Of a stretch of DNA of 50,701 bases, positions 26,317 through 34,294 are shown piece by piece. The notes beneath the pieces are model-generated. The model worked only from the letters and a program-made list of their open reading frames with translations, did no database searches and was not told the DNA's origin. Position 1 is the stretch's first letter, and each line of letters begins with the position of its first letter. The stretch is taken from NCBI GenBank assembly GCA_022616075.1, contig JAKEFK010000202.1, positions 1 through 50,701 of the forward strand, read 5' to 3'. Source of the DNA: a bacterium. Its GTDB lineage: Bacteria > Acidobacteriota > HRBIN11 > JAKEFK01. The position numbers were made by a program, and so were the translations under genes.

Positions 26317-28853
26317 TGTGTGCGCAGAATACCGAGAGGTTTACGATTCAACACACCGAGGCTGGAGAGGGCTCCTACGAGCGTCACCAGGGCGCTTGTA
26401 ACCAGCACTCCAAGGAGATAGACGAGCGGGGTTAACTCCCAATCGATCTCGAAAACATGTTCCGTGATTGCATAGGAGAGCCCGATGGCCGCCACAGATC
26501 CGATGAGTCCGGAAACCAGGCCGAGAAGGGCATATTCCAGCATAAGTATCGAAAGGACGATTTTTCTGGTAGCGCCAAGTGTTTTTAGAATGGCCGCTTC
26601 GTAGATCCTCTGAAACTTGGTCATGGCGATGGAACCGATCAGGATCAAGACACCGCTTAGAAAAACAAAGCTGCCAATAAAGGAGATGCCGAGCGTGATC
26701 GTGTTCAGAATCTTCTGAATTCCCCTCACAATGTCCACCACATCGATCGCTGTGACGTTCGGATAGGCATCCACCAGCTTACTCTGGAACTGGGACCGGG
26801 CAGGTTCAGTGAGAGGCGCATCGAGCGCTGCAACATACACGTTGGGTGCCGCTTCCAGAACACCGGGACGAAACAGAACATAAAATCCCGTGCGAGCATT
26901 CTTCCAATCGACGCGCCGGATGCTTGTAACTTTTGCATTGATTTTTCGGCCCAGGATATCAAAGGTGATGTTCCCTCCAACATCCAGTCCCATCATCCCT
27001 TTCAAGCTTTCCTCGATCGAAACTTCAGGTTTTGGAGACGCCGTATTCTCCCAGAATTTGCCTGACAAAATACTTTCGGTTTCATCCAATTTGCCGCGGT
27101 AAGTAAGAGTGTATTCAAAGCCAAGCCTTCCACGGTCCTTCTTGTAGGCCTCGCTTTCCGGATCGATGTTTTTTCCGTTAATTGCGGAAATGCGCGCGCG
27201 AACCGTGGGGAGCAAAAGTGGTTTTTGATTTGTTGCGTTTCTTATGATTTTTTCCACCCCTTCTTTCTGATCGGATTGAATATCGATCAAGTACATGTTG
27301 GGGAGATTCGTGCGTTTTTGAAAATCCATTTCACGAAGCAAGTTGGATTGCATTGCCTGAGTGGCGATAATAAAAAAACTTCCCAGCCCTACAGCCATCA
27401 CGATCACATGGGTCTGATTCCCTGGACGGTACAGACTGCTGATCGCGTGTCGGGTTTCAAAGGATGCAATCCGTTTGAACCTGCGTACCAGACGCATCAG
27501 GAGCCGTGCGGTGAAATGCAACACCAGAGCTGTAACCACAAGACCGCTCAGGAAAAAGATTCCCACGCGCAGCGAACCGGCTTGCCAGACGGAGAGAAGG
27601 AGCAGCCCACCCAGCACTGCTGTCGCGACCGACCAGCGAAGAACATCGATTCTTCGTTTTGTTCTTGGTCCCGGCAGAGTGGACTCTGTTTCTTCGCGCA
27701 ACAGGACATTTGGCTTGATGTGACGAATTCTCAAAAGCGGCAACACGGAAAATAGCATGGTGACGAGCAAACCGAACCCCATTCCTTGGATCACGGCATG
27801 CCACTGGAGTGAATAACTCATGTTTGGCGGCAGAACCGATTCATAGTGAGCGCCTAGTAAGTACAACGTGATTTTTGCAAGCACAATCCCTACCAGACTT
27901 CCGGTCAAGCCAAGTAAAGAAATCTGAAGAAGGTAAACAGAAAAAATCTTGCGGCCGGTTCCCCCAAGACACTTCAGAACCGCTATGCTTTTCCGCTTTT
28001 CTTCGATGAATACTCGCGTAACACTGGATACTCCGATGCCACCAAGGATCAGAATGATGAATCCGGTCAACGACAAAAAATTTTCCGCTCGCGTGAACTG
28101 TTCGTCCATTCGTTCCTGGGACTGGCGGTAGGTACGGACGCTCACAAAACTCGTCTTGAGTTCTGTGCGAAGCTGTTCGGAGACTTTTTCAACATTTTCC
28201 TCTTCCACACGCAACGAGATTCTCCTGCGAGACCGGCTTCCGAAGCCTGTTAACTGGGCCCTTTCGAAAGCGATCTTTGAAATGAGCGCTTTTGGACCGA
28301 AACGGAAACCCCCTGACGCTCCCGGTTCGCGTTCCAGTATTCCGCGGATTGTAAAAACCTCCGTGCCGATCTTTACTTTGTCACCGGTTTTCAGATGGAG
28401 TCGTTCCAGGACGCTGTTGCCTACAAGAACGCCGTTGTTCGCAATCAATTCATGTTGAAAGATCTGGCCATGCGCCAGCGTGAACTGTCCGTAAAAAGGA
28501 TAGGGAGGTTCAATTCCCTCCAATTCCACGAGAAGTGCTCGTTGATTCGATTCTTCAGCCGGTCGCATCATTGTGTCAGACTCTACCGATTCTGCACGCT
28601 CCTTCACAAATGGTTTTGCAATGCGATCAATCACTGCCAGAATGTTCGGGGTCCACGGACGGTTGGAACTGATTCGAATATCCGCGCCAAGGATCGCGCG
28701 CGCATCGGAGGTCATGACGTGGTTGAAATTCCGGATGATCGAACGCAATGCAACGATTGCTCCAACACCAATCGCAATGCAAATGAAAAAGAATAGAAGG
28801 CGCCGCCAGGCAGAACGCAGATCGCGCCGCGCCATCTTCAGAATGAATTGCAT
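26313..28853 (-). CDS. ybbP: FtsX-like ABC permease, YbbP family
   Basis: 846 residues, near the 804 of E. coli YbbP. An N-terminal membrane span (LLFFFICIAIGVGAIVAL) is followed by a MacB-type periplasmic domain, a three-helix FtsX block (FIILILGGIGVSSVTRVF...), further spans, a second periplasmic domain and a final FtsX block (FLSGVLILIGSIAMTKFQRI). With the ATPase it forms a type VII-like transporter, predicted to extrude or handle hydrophobic or lipid-linked substrates. The start overlaps the ATPase end by 16 nt. The stop codon lies in the adjacent GC-rich repeat. Confidence 0.88.
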   Translation of the reverse strand: MQFILKMARRDLRSAWRRLLFFFICIAIGVGAIVALRSIIRNFNHVMTSDARAILGADIRISSNRPWTPNILAVIDRIAKPFVKERAESVESDTMMRPAEESNQRALLVELEGIEPPYPFYGQFTLAHGQIFQHELIANNGVLVGNSVLERLHLKTGDKVKIGTEVFTIRGILEREPGASGGFRFGPKALISKIAFERAQLTGFGSRSRRRISLRVEEENVEKVSEQLRTELKTSFVSVRTYRQSQERMDEQFTRAENFLSLTGFIILILGGIGVSSVTRVFIEEKRKSIAVLKCLGGTGRKIFSVYLLQISLLGLTGSLVGIVLAKITLYLLGAHYESVLPPNMSYSLQWHAVIQGMGFGLLVTMLFSVLPLLRIRHIKPNVLLREETESTLPGPRTKRRIDVLRWSVATAVLGGLLLLSVWQAGSLRVGIFFLSGLVVTALVLHFTARLLMRLVRRFKRIASFETRHAISSLYRPGNQTHVIVMAVGLGSFFIIATQAMQSNLLREMDFQKRTNLPNMYLIDIQSDQKEGVEKIIRNATNQKPLLLPTVRARISAINGKNIDPESEAYKKDRGRLGFEYTLTYRGKLDETESILSGKFWENTASPKPEVSIEESLKGMMGLDVGGNITFDILGRKINAKVTSIRRVDWKNARTGFYVLFRPGVLEAAPNVYVAALDAPLTEPARSQFQSKLVDAYPNVTAIDVVDIVRGIQKILNTITLGISFIGSFVFLSGVLILIGSIAMTKFQRIYEAAILKTLGATRKIVLSILMLEYALLGLVSGLIGSVAAIGLSYAITEHVFEIDWELTPLVYLLGVLVTSALVTLVGALSSLGVLNRKPLGILRTQ

Positions 28854-29518
28854 ACGATATCTTCCACGATGCGGCCGTCACGCAGATGAATCTGACGGTC
28901 TGCTTGTTCGGCCAATTCCTTTTCATGCGTTACAAGAAGAAGTGTTGTTCCGCGATTGCGGTTCATCTTCACGAGCAGCTTAAAAACCAGCTTGCCATTT
29001 TGCGTATCCAGATTCCCGGTTGGTTCATCCGCGAGCAAAATCGAGGGATTGTTTGCAAAAGCGCGTGCGATCGCCACGCGTTGTTGCTCACCACCGGAAA
29101 GCTGTGAAGGATAATGATGAGCGCGTGGCTTCAATCCTACGTCTTCCAGGAGTTGCCACGTGCGTTCTTCGGCCTGAGCAAGTCCTGCGATTTCCATAGG
29201 CACAATCACGTTTTCAAATGCTGTAAGAGAGGGAACAAGATGAAAGGATTGGAACACGATTCCGACTTTCTGACTTCGCAGCGAGGCAAGCTCATCCTCA
29301 TTCATCTTTGTAATATCATGACTATCGATTTCGATTTTCCCTGAAGACGGATAGTCGAGTCCTGCGATCAAACCTAAGAGCGTCGATTTCCCACTGCCGG
29401 AAGGTCCAAGAACAGCGACAAATTGTGCATCCGGGATCGTCAAATCTAACGGGTGAAGTATCGTTAGCAATTCACTTCCGGAAGGAACAACTCTTGAAAC
29501 TTTATATAATTGAATCAT
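28838..29518 (-). CDS. ybbA: ABC transporter ATP-binding protein, YbbA/LolD family
   Basis: 226 residues from the ATG at 29518. A longer frame to 29551 would add 11 residues encoded by the CGCCAAG repeat and is not preferred. It has Walker A GPSGSGKST, a Q loop (VFQSFHL), the signature LSGGEQQRVAIARA, Walker B ILLADEPTGNLD and the switch His in VTHEKEL. It pairs with the overlapping YbbP-like permease. Its ATG and that of tesA on the other strand share the palindrome CATG at 29516-29519. GGCGG in the repeat arm, 9 nt upstream, is the only ribosome-site-like sequence. Confidence 0.9.
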   Translation of the reverse strand: MIQLYKVSRVVPSGSELLTILHPLDLTIPDAQFVAVLGPSGSGKSTLLGLIAGLDYPSSGKIEIDSHDITKMNEDELASLRSQKVGIVFQSFHLVPSLTAFENVIVPMEIAGLAQAEERTWQLLEDVGLKPRAHHYPSQLSGGEQQRVAIARAFANNPSILLADEPTGNLDTQNGKLVFKLLVKMNRNRGTTLLLVTHEKELAEQADRQIHLRDGRIVEDIVCNSF

Positions 29519-30200
29519 GCGATTTAACCGCCAAGTCGCCAAGAACGCCAAGACTGGAATTTATTTACTTTTAATGCTGTCACTTTTTGCATGCGATCAG
29601 AAAAGCGAAAAAGCTTCTCCGGCTATTTCGGCCGAACCTGCGCTAAAAGAAGAAAAGTTACCCAAGATCGTGGCGTTTGGCAACAGTCTGACGGCAGGTC
29701 TGGGACTTCCTTTGAATCAAAGCTATCCCGCCATCCTTCAAGAATTGATTCAAAAAGACGGTTATAAATACGAAGTTATCAACGCAGGAGTTTCTGGAGA
29801 CACGACTTCCGGCGGCGTCAGACGACTCGAATGGTCTCTGGAAGGAGACGTTCGATTCTTGATTCTGGAGCTGGGTGGCAACGATATTTTGCGTGGTCAA
29901 CCAGTTGCAATGATCAAAAAAAATCTTGCTAAAATAATTGAAGCTTCCCGTTCGCGCGGTATCAAAGTGTTGCTTGCCGGAATGGAAGCGCCTACAAATG
30001 CGGGTCCTGAGTACAGGCAGGAAGTGCATGAAGCTTATTTAGATCTGGAAAAACAACACGATGTGATCTTTATTCCATTTGTTTTGAAAGATCTAGTCGG
30101 CAGCGAAAAACTCATTCAGCAAGATGGCACACATCCCACCGCCGAAGGCACACGATTGATCGCAAAGATGGTGTACGAGCGTTTAAAGCCGTTAATGTAG
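29517..30200 (+). CDS. tesA: SGNH lipase/arylesterase, TesA-like lipoprotein
   Basis: 227 residues. The GDSL block is AFGNSLTAG (Ser57), block II has Gly94 (GVSGDTT), block III is GGND (Asn122) and the end carries DGTHPT (Asp203, His206), so the SGNH set is complete. TesA hydrolyses acyl-CoA, lysophospholipids and esters. The leader LLLMLSLFAC has a lipobox Cys at residue 26, so it is probably membrane-anchored on the periplasmic side. Codons 4-12 (NRQVAKNAK) come from the CGCCAAG repeat, so the true start is uncertain. Divergence from ybbA-ybbP is as in E. coli. The stop TAG lies in the downstream GC-rich repeat. Confidence 0.88.
   Translation: MRFNRQVAKNAKTGIYLLLMLSLFACDQKSEKASPAISAEPALKEEKLPKIVAFGNSLTAGLGLPLNQSYPAILQELIQKDGYKYEVINAGVSGDTTSGGVRRLEWSLEGDVRFLILELGGNDILRGQPVAMIKKNLAKIIEASRSRGIKVLLAGMEAPTNAGPEYRQEVHEAYLDLEKQHDVIFIPFVLKDLVGSEKLIQQDGTHPTAEGTRLIAKMVYERLKPLM
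29526..29552. repeat. CGCCAAG-type repeat arm inside tesA 5-prime end
   Basis: Three units (CGCCAAGT, CGCCAAGAA, CGCCAAG) match the arms at 6519-6543 and 47005-47030. Only one arm is present. It encodes part of the tesA N-terminus on one strand and forms the ybbA leader on the other. Confidence 0.7.
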
Positions 30201-31472
30201 CGCAGGCGTCTCGCCTGCATTATGGATCGCGGACGTCCCGTCCGCCAAAAGCTTTCTTGCTTCTATGCGAATCGCGGGAAGTGCGCGATAGAACCAGTAA
30301 GAAGCGGCAAGGCAGATCAAACCCGAAACGAATACTGTTGTCTGGGGACCAAGAATTTTTGCGGCGTATCCGGCAATCAAACTCCCGATCGGAGCCGTAC
30401 CTATCAGCATCGTTGTAAAGAAGCTCATCACACGCCCGCGGAACGAATCAGAAATCATCCACTGGATGGCTGTATTTGTGGATGCGACCATCATCATCAT
30501 GAAAAAACCGGACAGAGCAAGCGCAAGGAAAGCCAGCCAGAAAATCGTTAAAAAGCTGAACAACATCAAGGAAGCGGAAAAGCCAAAAGCTCCTATCGTG
30601 ATCAGTGTGCTGATCCCCGTTATTCCTTTTCTTCCAGCGAGCAGCAACGCCCCGGAAAGCGCTCCCAGACCCAGCGCGGTCATGAGCCACCCGAGTCCTG
30701 TAGCGCCACGCAAAAATATTTGATCCGCAAAGACAGGAAGCAAGATAGCAAATGGAAAGCCCGCCACTCCGAAGCTGCCCAAAAGTTGCAACATCACGCG
30801 CACAGGCAATGTTTTTTTCACGTACCGGAATCCTTCCATTAAGTCACGGGTGAGTGTTTGTTTTCTCGGGATTTCTGAGTGAGGCACGCGCATCAACAAC
30901 AATGACACTAAAACGGCAAGATAAGAGACGCCATTCAACAAAAAACATAAAGCTTCTCCCCATTTTGCAACAATGAATCCAGCGATGGCTGGTCCGATCA
31001 TTCTTGCGGCATTGAACAGAGAAGAATTCAACGCAATGGCGTTCATGAGATCATCTTTGTTCACCATCTGTATTAAAAAAGACTGTCTTGCCGGCAAATC
31101 GAATGCGCTGATTACTCCAATGACAATTCCCAGGATCATGATTTGAGCAACTGTAATATCCCCCTTATAGGTCAGAACTGTCAGCAGAACTGCCTGGAAG
31201 AGTGCCAGAGTTTGAGTGATGATCACCAGACGATGCCGGTTGCTGCGATCAACGAGTCCACCTGCCGGTAACGCGAGAATCAGGATCGGGATTTGCTGCG
31301 AAAAGGCAACCGTTCCCAGGTAAGCCGTTGAATGTGTGAGCCGGTAGACAAGCCAGCTCAGCCCGACATACTGCATCCAAAAACCAAGAAGCGAAATGAA
31401 TTGTCCGGGCACAAATAGCCGGAAGTTCCTGTGCTTGAGAGCTGAAATGGAGTTCCGTAACTGCCAGGACAT
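30192..31472 (-). CDS. MFS exporter, EntS-like (MFS_3) family
   Basis: 426 residues from the ATG at 31472. A frame to 31517 would add 15 residues encoded wholly by the CGCAGAG repeat. Twelve spans are seen. FDLPARQSFLIQMV and NAIALNSSLFNAARMIGPAI are the conserved loop and helix-5 motifs of the enterobactin-exporter-like MFS group. It probably exports a small molecule or siderophore. The last residues (AGETPALH) are encoded by the GC-rich repeat at 30197-30246. The 3-prime end overlaps tesA by 9 bp, convergently. GCGGTGAA in the repeat arm may act as the ribosome site. Confidence 0.87.
   Translation of the reverse strand: MSWQLRNSISALKHRNFRLFVPGQFISLLGFWMQYVGLSWLVYRLTHSTAYLGTVAFSQQIPILILALPAGGLVDRSNRHRLVIITQTLALFQAVLLTVLTYKGDITVAQIMILGIVIGVISAFDLPARQSFLIQMVNKDDLMNAIALNSSLFNAARMIGPAIAGFIVAKWGEALCFLLNGVSYLAVLVSLLLMRVPHSEIPRKQTLTRDLMEGFRYVKKTLPVRVMLQLLGSFGVAGFPFAILLPVFADQIFLRGATGLGWLMTALGLGALSGALLLAGRKGITGISTLITIGAFGFSASLMLFSFLTIFWLAFLALALSGFFMMMMVASTNTAIQWMISDSFRGRVMSFFTTMLIGTAPIGSLIAGYAAKILGPQTTVFVSGLICLAASYWFYRALPAIRIEARKLLADGTSAIHNAGETPALH
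30197..30246. repeat. GC-rich dispersed hairpin element, diverged copy
   Basis: Two small stems (GCAGGC/GCCTGC at 30202-30218; GCGGAC/GTCCGC at 30229-30245) follow GTAG. The sequence resembles copies at 23563 and 26268 in its GTAGCGC start and GGCGTC...GCCTGC arm. It forms the shared 3-prime ends of tesA (stop TAG) and the MFS gene (C-terminal codons). Confidence 0.7.
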
Positions 31473-31478
31473 AAGTTC

Positions 31479-31557
31479 ACCGCAGAGAGCGCAGAGAACG
31501 CAGAGAAGAACAAACAAAACTCATTTTTACTCTGCGACCTCTGCGTTCTCTGCGGTT
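31479..31557. repeat. CGCAGAG-type inverted repeat
   Basis: The left arm (CGCAGAGAG, CGCAGAGAA, CGCAGAG) and the right arm (CTCTGCGAC, CTCTGCGTT, CTCTGCGG) pair across an A/T-rich loop. Relatives are at 37813-37900 and 44297-44368. It separates the divergent MFS gene and the zinc operon, directly before the MFS ATG. Confidence 0.8.
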
Positions 31558-31587
31558 AATCTAAGAGGTTCTGTCTTTCACGTCAAT

Positions 31588-31616
31588 TTGACTCGAGGCT
31601 TTTTCGTTTCTATAAT
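31588..31616 (+). promoter_or_regulatory. Near-consensus sigma-70-type promoter of metal operon
   Basis: TTGACT (31588-31593) and TATAAT (31611-31616) are separated by exactly 17 bp. Initiation about 7 nt downstream would fall at or next to the ATG of the first gene (31619 or 31625). This suggests a leaderless or nearly leaderless transcript. No clear Zur operator palindrome is seen by eye. Confidence 0.65.
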
Positions 31617-31618
31617 GC

Positions 31619-31897
31619 ATGGCAATGAAGCGTTTACGCTGGTCAACTCTGATCCTTGCGCTGTTTTACGCTGCCATGCTAGTCGGAGTGCAGTTCCATA
31701 CGCATTCCGTGGAACAGGATCAACTGACGGCGCACTGCAAGTCCTGTCAGATTTCACATAACGTCTACGACAATGTGAAATCCGCAGACATTCAGATTGC
31801 TCAGCCTGTTCTGCATTATCAGGAACAGGAAAGTCTGGCGCATTCAATTCGCAAACTTCAGGAAATCCACTCCGGTCGCGCGCCTCCTCTCTCATAG
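31619..31897 (+). CDS. Small membrane-anchored His/Cys protein
   Basis: 92 residues. One hydrophobic segment (STLILALFYAAMLVGVQF) is followed at once by HTHSVEQDQLTAHCKSCQIS and H. This cluster of three His and two Cys in a DUF2946-like arrangement is likely to bind metal. It stands first in a run with an outer-membrane protein and a zinc/manganese ABC uptake system, so a metal-relay role is plausible but unproven. ATGs at 31619 and 31625 are both possible; no ribosome site precedes either, fitting a leaderless start. Confidence 0.6.
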   Translation: MAMKRLRWSTLILALFYAAMLVGVQFHTHSVEQDQLTAHCKSCQISHNVYDNVKSADIQIAQPVLHYQEQESLAHSIRKLQEIHSGRAPPLS

Positions 31898-31967
31898 TTC
31901 TCTCTCCCGACGATCAAATAGATTCCAACTCAATCTAACGTTATTTCCATTTCAAGCGGAGGGAACG

Positions 31968-33254
31968 ATGAGACAGTCATTCATTGCCATTTTTATTTTT
32001 GCGCTTGTGCTGATTCATCCTGCATTTGCTCAGGACAATGCAGTGCAGGAACTGAAGAATCAAATTGAATCGTTAAAACAGGATTACGAAAAGCGGATTC
32101 TGGAGCTGGAGCAAAAGGTCCAGCAGCTGGAAACGCAAATGTTGCAGGTCCCGGAGGCAGAGGTTGCTCCACAGGTCGTGGAAACGCCGCAGCAAACAGC
32201 GCCGGGGATTTTGAATCCCGCCATTTCTGTCATCGGCAATTTCGTCGGCCGTGCCGATGACCAGGAAGTGTTCAACGAAGAAGGGGATCGAATCGATGAC
32301 AAGCTGAATGTGAGGGAAACGGAAATTGATTTCCGCGTCCCGGTCGATCCTTATGCAGACGGTGTGTTAATCGTCGCTTTTGAATCGGAGTTTCCCGGCG
32401 AATTCGAAGCGGGTGTGGAAGAAGGATTTGTTAATATCAAAAAGTTACCCTTTTGGGACCAGAATCCACTCGGTTTGAAGCTGAAAGTCGGAAGATTCCG
32501 TCCTGCATTCGGCAAGACAAACATCCTACATACTCACGATCTTCCCACCACATTTCGTCCCATGCCTGTGGAAGAGTTTTTGGGCGAAGAAGGTTTTGTC
32601 CAGAATGGTTTATCCGGCACGTTTTTTATCCCCACACCATGGGATTCTGCTGCCAGTCTGGATGCAACGGTTGAAATTATGGATGGAGGAAACATTGCAG
32701 TTTCTCCGCAAACCGAGTCGCGTCTTTCTTACCTCGGCCATCTGCGCTATTTTCGCACCTTCGAAGGTGGTCACGACATGGAGGTCGGATGGTCCAGTTA
32801 TTTCCATCCATCCGGAAATGGAGTAGGAGCGGCAACGGCACACGGCGCGGATTTTCTCTATCGCTGGAAACCTTTTCGTCAGGGCCAATGGCGTTCGTAT
32901 TTGCTTGGCGCTGAGCTGATATTTGCTCCAAATCTAACGGCTGACGAGGAAGAAGAGATTGTCGTAGATGACACACCTCTCGGCTTTACAGCCTTCACGC
33001 AATGGCAGTTTGATCGCAGAACCTATGCGGGGATCCGTTACGATCAGACCGATGTGCTGCTCAGTCCGGATCTTCAACGCCGGAGCATCACTCCTTATCT
33101 GTCCTACTACTTCAGCGAGTTCCTCCGTTTCCGGGTGAATTTTGAGCACCGGTGGAGCGACTTAGAGGAAGAAGATGGCCGGAACAGCCTCGTTCTTGAA
33201 TTGAACTGGGTATTCGGCTCACATCCGCCGGAACCCTACTGGGTTAATAAGTGA
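31968..33254 (+). CDS. Outer-membrane porin-like barrel with coiled-coil N-terminus
   Basis: 428 residues from the ATG at 31968, behind a GGAGGGA site. A signal peptide (FIAIFIFALVLIHPAFAQ) is followed by a coiled coil (about 22-58: LKNQIESLKQDYEKRILELE), a Gln/Pro linker and a beta-barrel (RFRPAFGKTNILHTHDLPTT; RFRVNFEHRWSD). The coiled coil before a barrel resembles trimeric porins. It precedes the metal-binding protein gene by 7 nt, so it is probably the outer-membrane entry route for zinc or manganese. No substrate is proven. Confidence 0.75.
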   Translation: MRQSFIAIFIFALVLIHPAFAQDNAVQELKNQIESLKQDYEKRILELEQKVQQLETQMLQVPEAEVAPQVVETPQQTAPGILNPAISVIGNFVGRADDQEVFNEEGDRIDDKLNVRETEIDFRVPVDPYADGVLIVAFESEFPGEFEAGVEEGFVNIKKLPFWDQNPLGLKLKVGRFRPAFGKTNILHTHDLPTTFRPMPVEEFLGEEGFVQNGLSGTFFIPTPWDSAASLDATVEIMDGGNIAVSPQTESRLSYLGHLRYFRTFEGGHDMEVGWSSYFHPSGNGVGAATAHGADFLYRWKPFRQGQWRSYLLGAELIFAPNLTADEEEEIVVDDTPLGFTAFTQWQFDRRTYAGIRYDQTDVLLSPDLQRRSITPYLSYYFSEFLRFRVNFEHRWSDLEEEDGRNSLVLELNWVFGSHPPEPYWVNK

Positions 33255-33261
33255 GGTGATT

Positions 33262-34293
33262 ATGAAATACACAAAAAACATATTATTCAGTTTATTCCTT
33301 CTAATAGTTTCGAACTTTGCACAGGCACAAGGCAAAAAGGTCAACGTGGTGTGTACTCTCCCCACTCTGAAAGCGTTGACTCAAGAAGTGGGGGGAGATC
33401 GTGTGGACGTAATCTCGCTCGCGCGGGGAGATCAGGATCCGCATTTTGTGAGTCCGACACCTGTATTGATGAAGAAAACGCGTGAGGCCGCGCTTCTGAT
33501 TGAGAACGGAATCTCTCTTGAGCTCTGGGGTGATGAAGTCGCAAACGGATCCGGTAATTCAAAGATTTTTCGTGGTAATCCAGGACGTGTCGTGGCGTCT
33601 AAAGGAATTCCGACCCTGGAAGTCCCTTCTGTGTTAACACGTGAGATGGGGGACATACACCCGCAAGGAAATCCGCATGTTTGGCTCGATCCGTTGCTTG
33701 CAAAAGTTCAGGCAACAAACATAGCTGAAGCGCTGAAGGCGGCCGATCCTGAAGGCGCATCCTATTACGAATCGCGAAAGAAAGATTTTCATAACCGGAT
33801 CGATAACGCTCTCTTCGGGCCGGAGTTGTTAAAGCTCGTTGGGATCCAGAAACTCACACGGCTCGCGGCGAGCGGTGAGCTTCATAATTTTTTGCAAAAC
33901 AACAAATTCGGTGGACAACCCCTCAGCGCGAAAACCGGGGGATGGTTAAAAACAGCTGAAAAACTGCGGGGCGCAAAAGCTTATGAGTTTCACAAAGTAT
34001 GGGTGTATTTTGCGCGCATCTTTGGAATGCAACTAATGGGCACGATTGAAGAGCGTCCCGGCATCCCCCCTGGGCCGCAGCACGTCAGGGATCTGACAAC
34101 CAAGATTCAGAATGAAAAAATTCCACTGATCCTGGTTGATAACTTCTACGATCCCGCATTGCCACGCAATATTGCAAGCAAAACAGGATCGAAAGTTGTT
34201 GTATTGCCCAATCAGGTGGAAGGTGAGCCCGGCATCACAACATACTTTCAGTTGATCGATCACATCATCCAGAAGACCACAGGAGTGCTGTAG
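33262..34293 (+). CDS. Zinc/manganese ABC transporter substrate-binding protein
   Basis: 343 residues from the ATG at 33262, with GAGGT 5 nt upstream; a GTG at 33256 is less likely. Signal peptide, then the cluster A-I fold. Likely metal ligands are His61 (DQDPHF), His139 (GNPHVWLDP), His244 (YEFHKVW) and Asp293 (LVDNFYDP). The His-rich loop of ZnuA is absent, so zinc or manganese are both possible. An insert of about 50 residues (about 188-235) lies between the second and third ligands. The permease gene starts 1 nt after the stop. Confidence 0.88.
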   Translation: MKYTKNILFSLFLLIVSNFAQAQGKKVNVVCTLPTLKALTQEVGGDRVDVISLARGDQDPHFVSPTPVLMKKTREAALLIENGISLELWGDEVANGSGNSKIFRGNPGRVVASKGIPTLEVPSVLTREMGDIHPQGNPHVWLDPLLAKVQATNIAEALKAADPEGASYYESRKKDFHNRIDNALFGPELLKLVGIQKLTRLAASGELHNFLQNNKFGGQPLSAKTGGWLKTAEKLRGAKAYEFHKVWVYFARIFGMQLMGTIEERPGIPPGPQHVRDLTTKIQNEKIPLILVDNFYDPALPRNIASKTGSKVVVLPNQVEGEPGITTYFQLIDHIIQKTTGVL

Positions 34294-34294
34294 T

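Noticed and set aside
31797-31967. Upstream extension of the porin-like gene
   Set aside because: It overlaps the small His/Cys gene and precedes a clear ribosome site and signal peptide at 31968.
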